Assembly: GCA_905479965.1 (NCBI GenBank)
Contig: CAJQOR010000078.1
Span: 1 to 8,110 of the forward strand
DNA: 8,110 nucleotides
Reading direction: 5' to 3'
From: an uncultured Rhizobiaceae group bacterium
GTDB taxonomy: Bacteria; Pseudomonadota; Alphaproteobacteria; Rhizobiales; Rhizobiaceae
Below, piece by piece: positions 6,964 to 8,110 of the stretch. Position numbers and translations under genes: made by a program. Positions within the stretch are counted from its first letter, which is position 1, and each line of letters opens with the position of its first letter. The notes beneath the pieces were generated by a model. That model had not been told where the DNA came from. It searched no databases and was given only the letters and a program-made list of their open reading frames with translations.

Positions 6964-8110
6964 CTACATAGCGCAGTCTGCTACATAAGCATCAGAATGT
7001 TCAGTCAAACCAGTTGCGATAATCTTATTGGTAAAGACGTCACCCTCTTTGACAACTTCACGAACATAAATGTCCTGAATTGGGTGATGGTTATTGCCAA
7101 ACTTAAAGTTACCGCGTGTTGATGAAAACTCAGCAGCTTTCAATGCAGCACGGAATGCATCAGCATCTTTAATATCCGCTTTGTCCATTGCTGAGAGCAA
7201 CAAGTTAGCAGTGTCAAAACCCTGAGATGCATAGAGCGAAGGAAGACGTCCATATTCTGCTTGGAAGCTTTCAACAAATGCTTTGTTCGTCGCATTGTCG
7301 ATGTCTTTGTTCCACTGAGATGTATTTTTAACGCCAAGTGCTGCTTCGCCAACAGCTTGCAAAATACCCTGGTCAAAACTAAATGCCGGACCAACAACTG
7401 GAAGATCGATACCGCTGCCAGAGAATTGCTTCAAAAACGAGATACCCATACCGCCAGGTAGGAAGAAGAACACACTATCAGCTCCTGATGCACGGATCTG
7501 GGCGATCTCTGCAGCATAGTCAGTCTGCCCAAGTTTTGTGTAAAGTTCACCAGCTAATTCGCCTTTAAAGAAACGCTTATAACCTGTGAGCGCGTCTTTA
7601 CCTGCAGGATAATTCGGCGCCAATATGAAGGAATTTTTATAACCTGTATCATTGGCATAAGCGCCAGCTGCTTCATGCAAGTTATCATTTTGCCAAGCAA
7701 CGTTGAAATAGTTTGGATGACAGCCTTTGCCTGCAAGCGGGGAAGGACCCGCATTTGGAGATAGATAAAACTTACCCTGCGCTGTTGCAGCTGGCACTAC
7801 AGCCATTGCAAGGTTTGACCATATGATGCCCGTTAGAACATCCACATTCTCAGATTGGATCATCTTATCTGATAAACGTACAGCAATATCGGGCTTGCGC
7901 TGATCATCTTCGATCACAACTTCTAAATTGGTGTTACCGCTTTGCTTAACAGCAAGCAAAAAGCCATCACGGACGTCAAGTCCTAAACCAGCGCCGCCGC
8001 CTGACAATGTGGTAATCATGCCGACTTTCACTTTACCATGACCATCAGCAACTGCAGGTAGTACAGCTGCAGCGCTCAATGCAGTGGCGGCAATAGCGGC
8101 CAGTCCAAAT
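6964..8110 (-). CDS. ABC transporter periplasmic substrate-binding protein, Leu/Ile/Val type (5' partial)
   Basis: The reading frame runs off the right edge, so the true start is outside the window. The visible N-terminus, FGLAAIAATALSAAAVLP then AVADG, is the hydrophobic core and cleavage region of a Sec signal peptide; the TTG at 8079 lies inside this core and is not the start. The mature protein opens with KVKVGMITTLSGGGAGLG, typical of type I branched-chain amino acid binding proteins (Peripla_BP_6, LivJ-like), which pass ligands to Liv-type ABC permeases. Further family features are a GIIWSNLAMAVVPAA segment, ASGADSVFFFLPG, and LYASQGFDTANLLLSAMDKA. Cys120 (GKGC) and Cys369 (DCAM at the end; numbering from 8079) may form the disulfide seen in some relatives. 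Ligand is unknown: this family also binds aromatic acids, amides and short organic acids. No permease or ATPase gene is visible; they may lie to the right. It converges on the bisC-like gene. Confidence 0.93.
   Translation of the reverse strand, partial: FGLAAIAATALSAAAVLPAVADGHGKVKVGMITTLSGGGAGLGLDVRDGFLLAVKQSGNTNLEVVIEDDQRKPDIAVRLSDKMIQSENVDVLTGIIWSNLAMAVVPAATAQGKFYLSPNAGPSPLAGKGCHPNYFNVAWQNDNLHEAAGAYANDTGYKNSFILAPNYPAGKDALTGYKRFFKGELAGELYTKLGQTDYAAEIAQIRASGADSVFFFLPGGMGISFLKQFSGSGIDLPVVGPAFSFDQGILQAVGEAALGVKNTSQWNKDIDNATNKAFVESFQAEYGRLPSLYASQGFDTANLLLSAMDKADIKDADAFRAALKAAEFSSTRGNFKFGNNHHPIQDIYVREVVKEGDVFTNKIIATGLTEHSDAYVADCAM

Noticed and set aside
7554..7754. Short open frames on both strands within the substrate-binding protein gene
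   Set aside because: All overlap a strongly conserved coding region and have low-complexity or unrecognisable translations.
1..8110. Mobile element, CRISPR array, toxin-antitoxin or phage-defence genes
   Set aside because: No transposase, integrase, regular direct repeats, tRNA edge or small gene pair of these kinds could be seen.

Overview
The window looks like chromosomal DNA from a moderately AT-rich alphaproteobacterium, probably of the Hyphomicrobiales/Rhodobacterales type. Evidence for this is a DUF1194 protein (a family mostly found in those orders), an HtpG with an alphaproteobacterial-looking heat-shock promoter, and a branched-chain-amino-acid-type ABC substrate-binding protein. 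No rRNA, tRNA, CRISPR array, insertion sequence, phage gene or integration site is visible. Species cannot be named from this sequence.

Layout, left to right. Positions 1-1510 (+) hold the end of a gene cluster: possibly the last codons of an upstream gene, then a multi-pass membrane protein resembling an MBOAT acyltransferase, then after 24 nt a small DltC-like acyl carrier protein. Positions 1633-2364 (+) encode a secreted DUF1194 (von Willebrand A-like) protein with an intact metal-binding motif and a TTG start. Positions 2527-4389 (+) encode the Hsp90 chaperone HtpG behind a possible RpoH promoter. Positions 4599-6899 (+) encode a BisC-type cytoplasmic molybdenum S-/N-oxide reductase. Positions 6964-8110 (-) encode a periplasmic ABC substrate-binding protein that runs off the right edge within its signal peptide. 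A 10-bp perfect hairpin between the last two convergent genes is a probable shared terminator.

The genes do not form one pathway. The only clear functional pair is the membrane acyltransferase with the carrier protein, which resembles the DltB-DltC logic of passing an acyl or aminoacyl group from a carrier thioester across the membrane to a surface acceptor. Its other components, if any, lie left of the window. HtpG, the BisC-like enzyme and the substrate-binding protein look like independently controlled housekeeping or accessory genes. The MBOAT/ACP pair is the best candidate for an incompletely described system; the rest is fairly ordinary.
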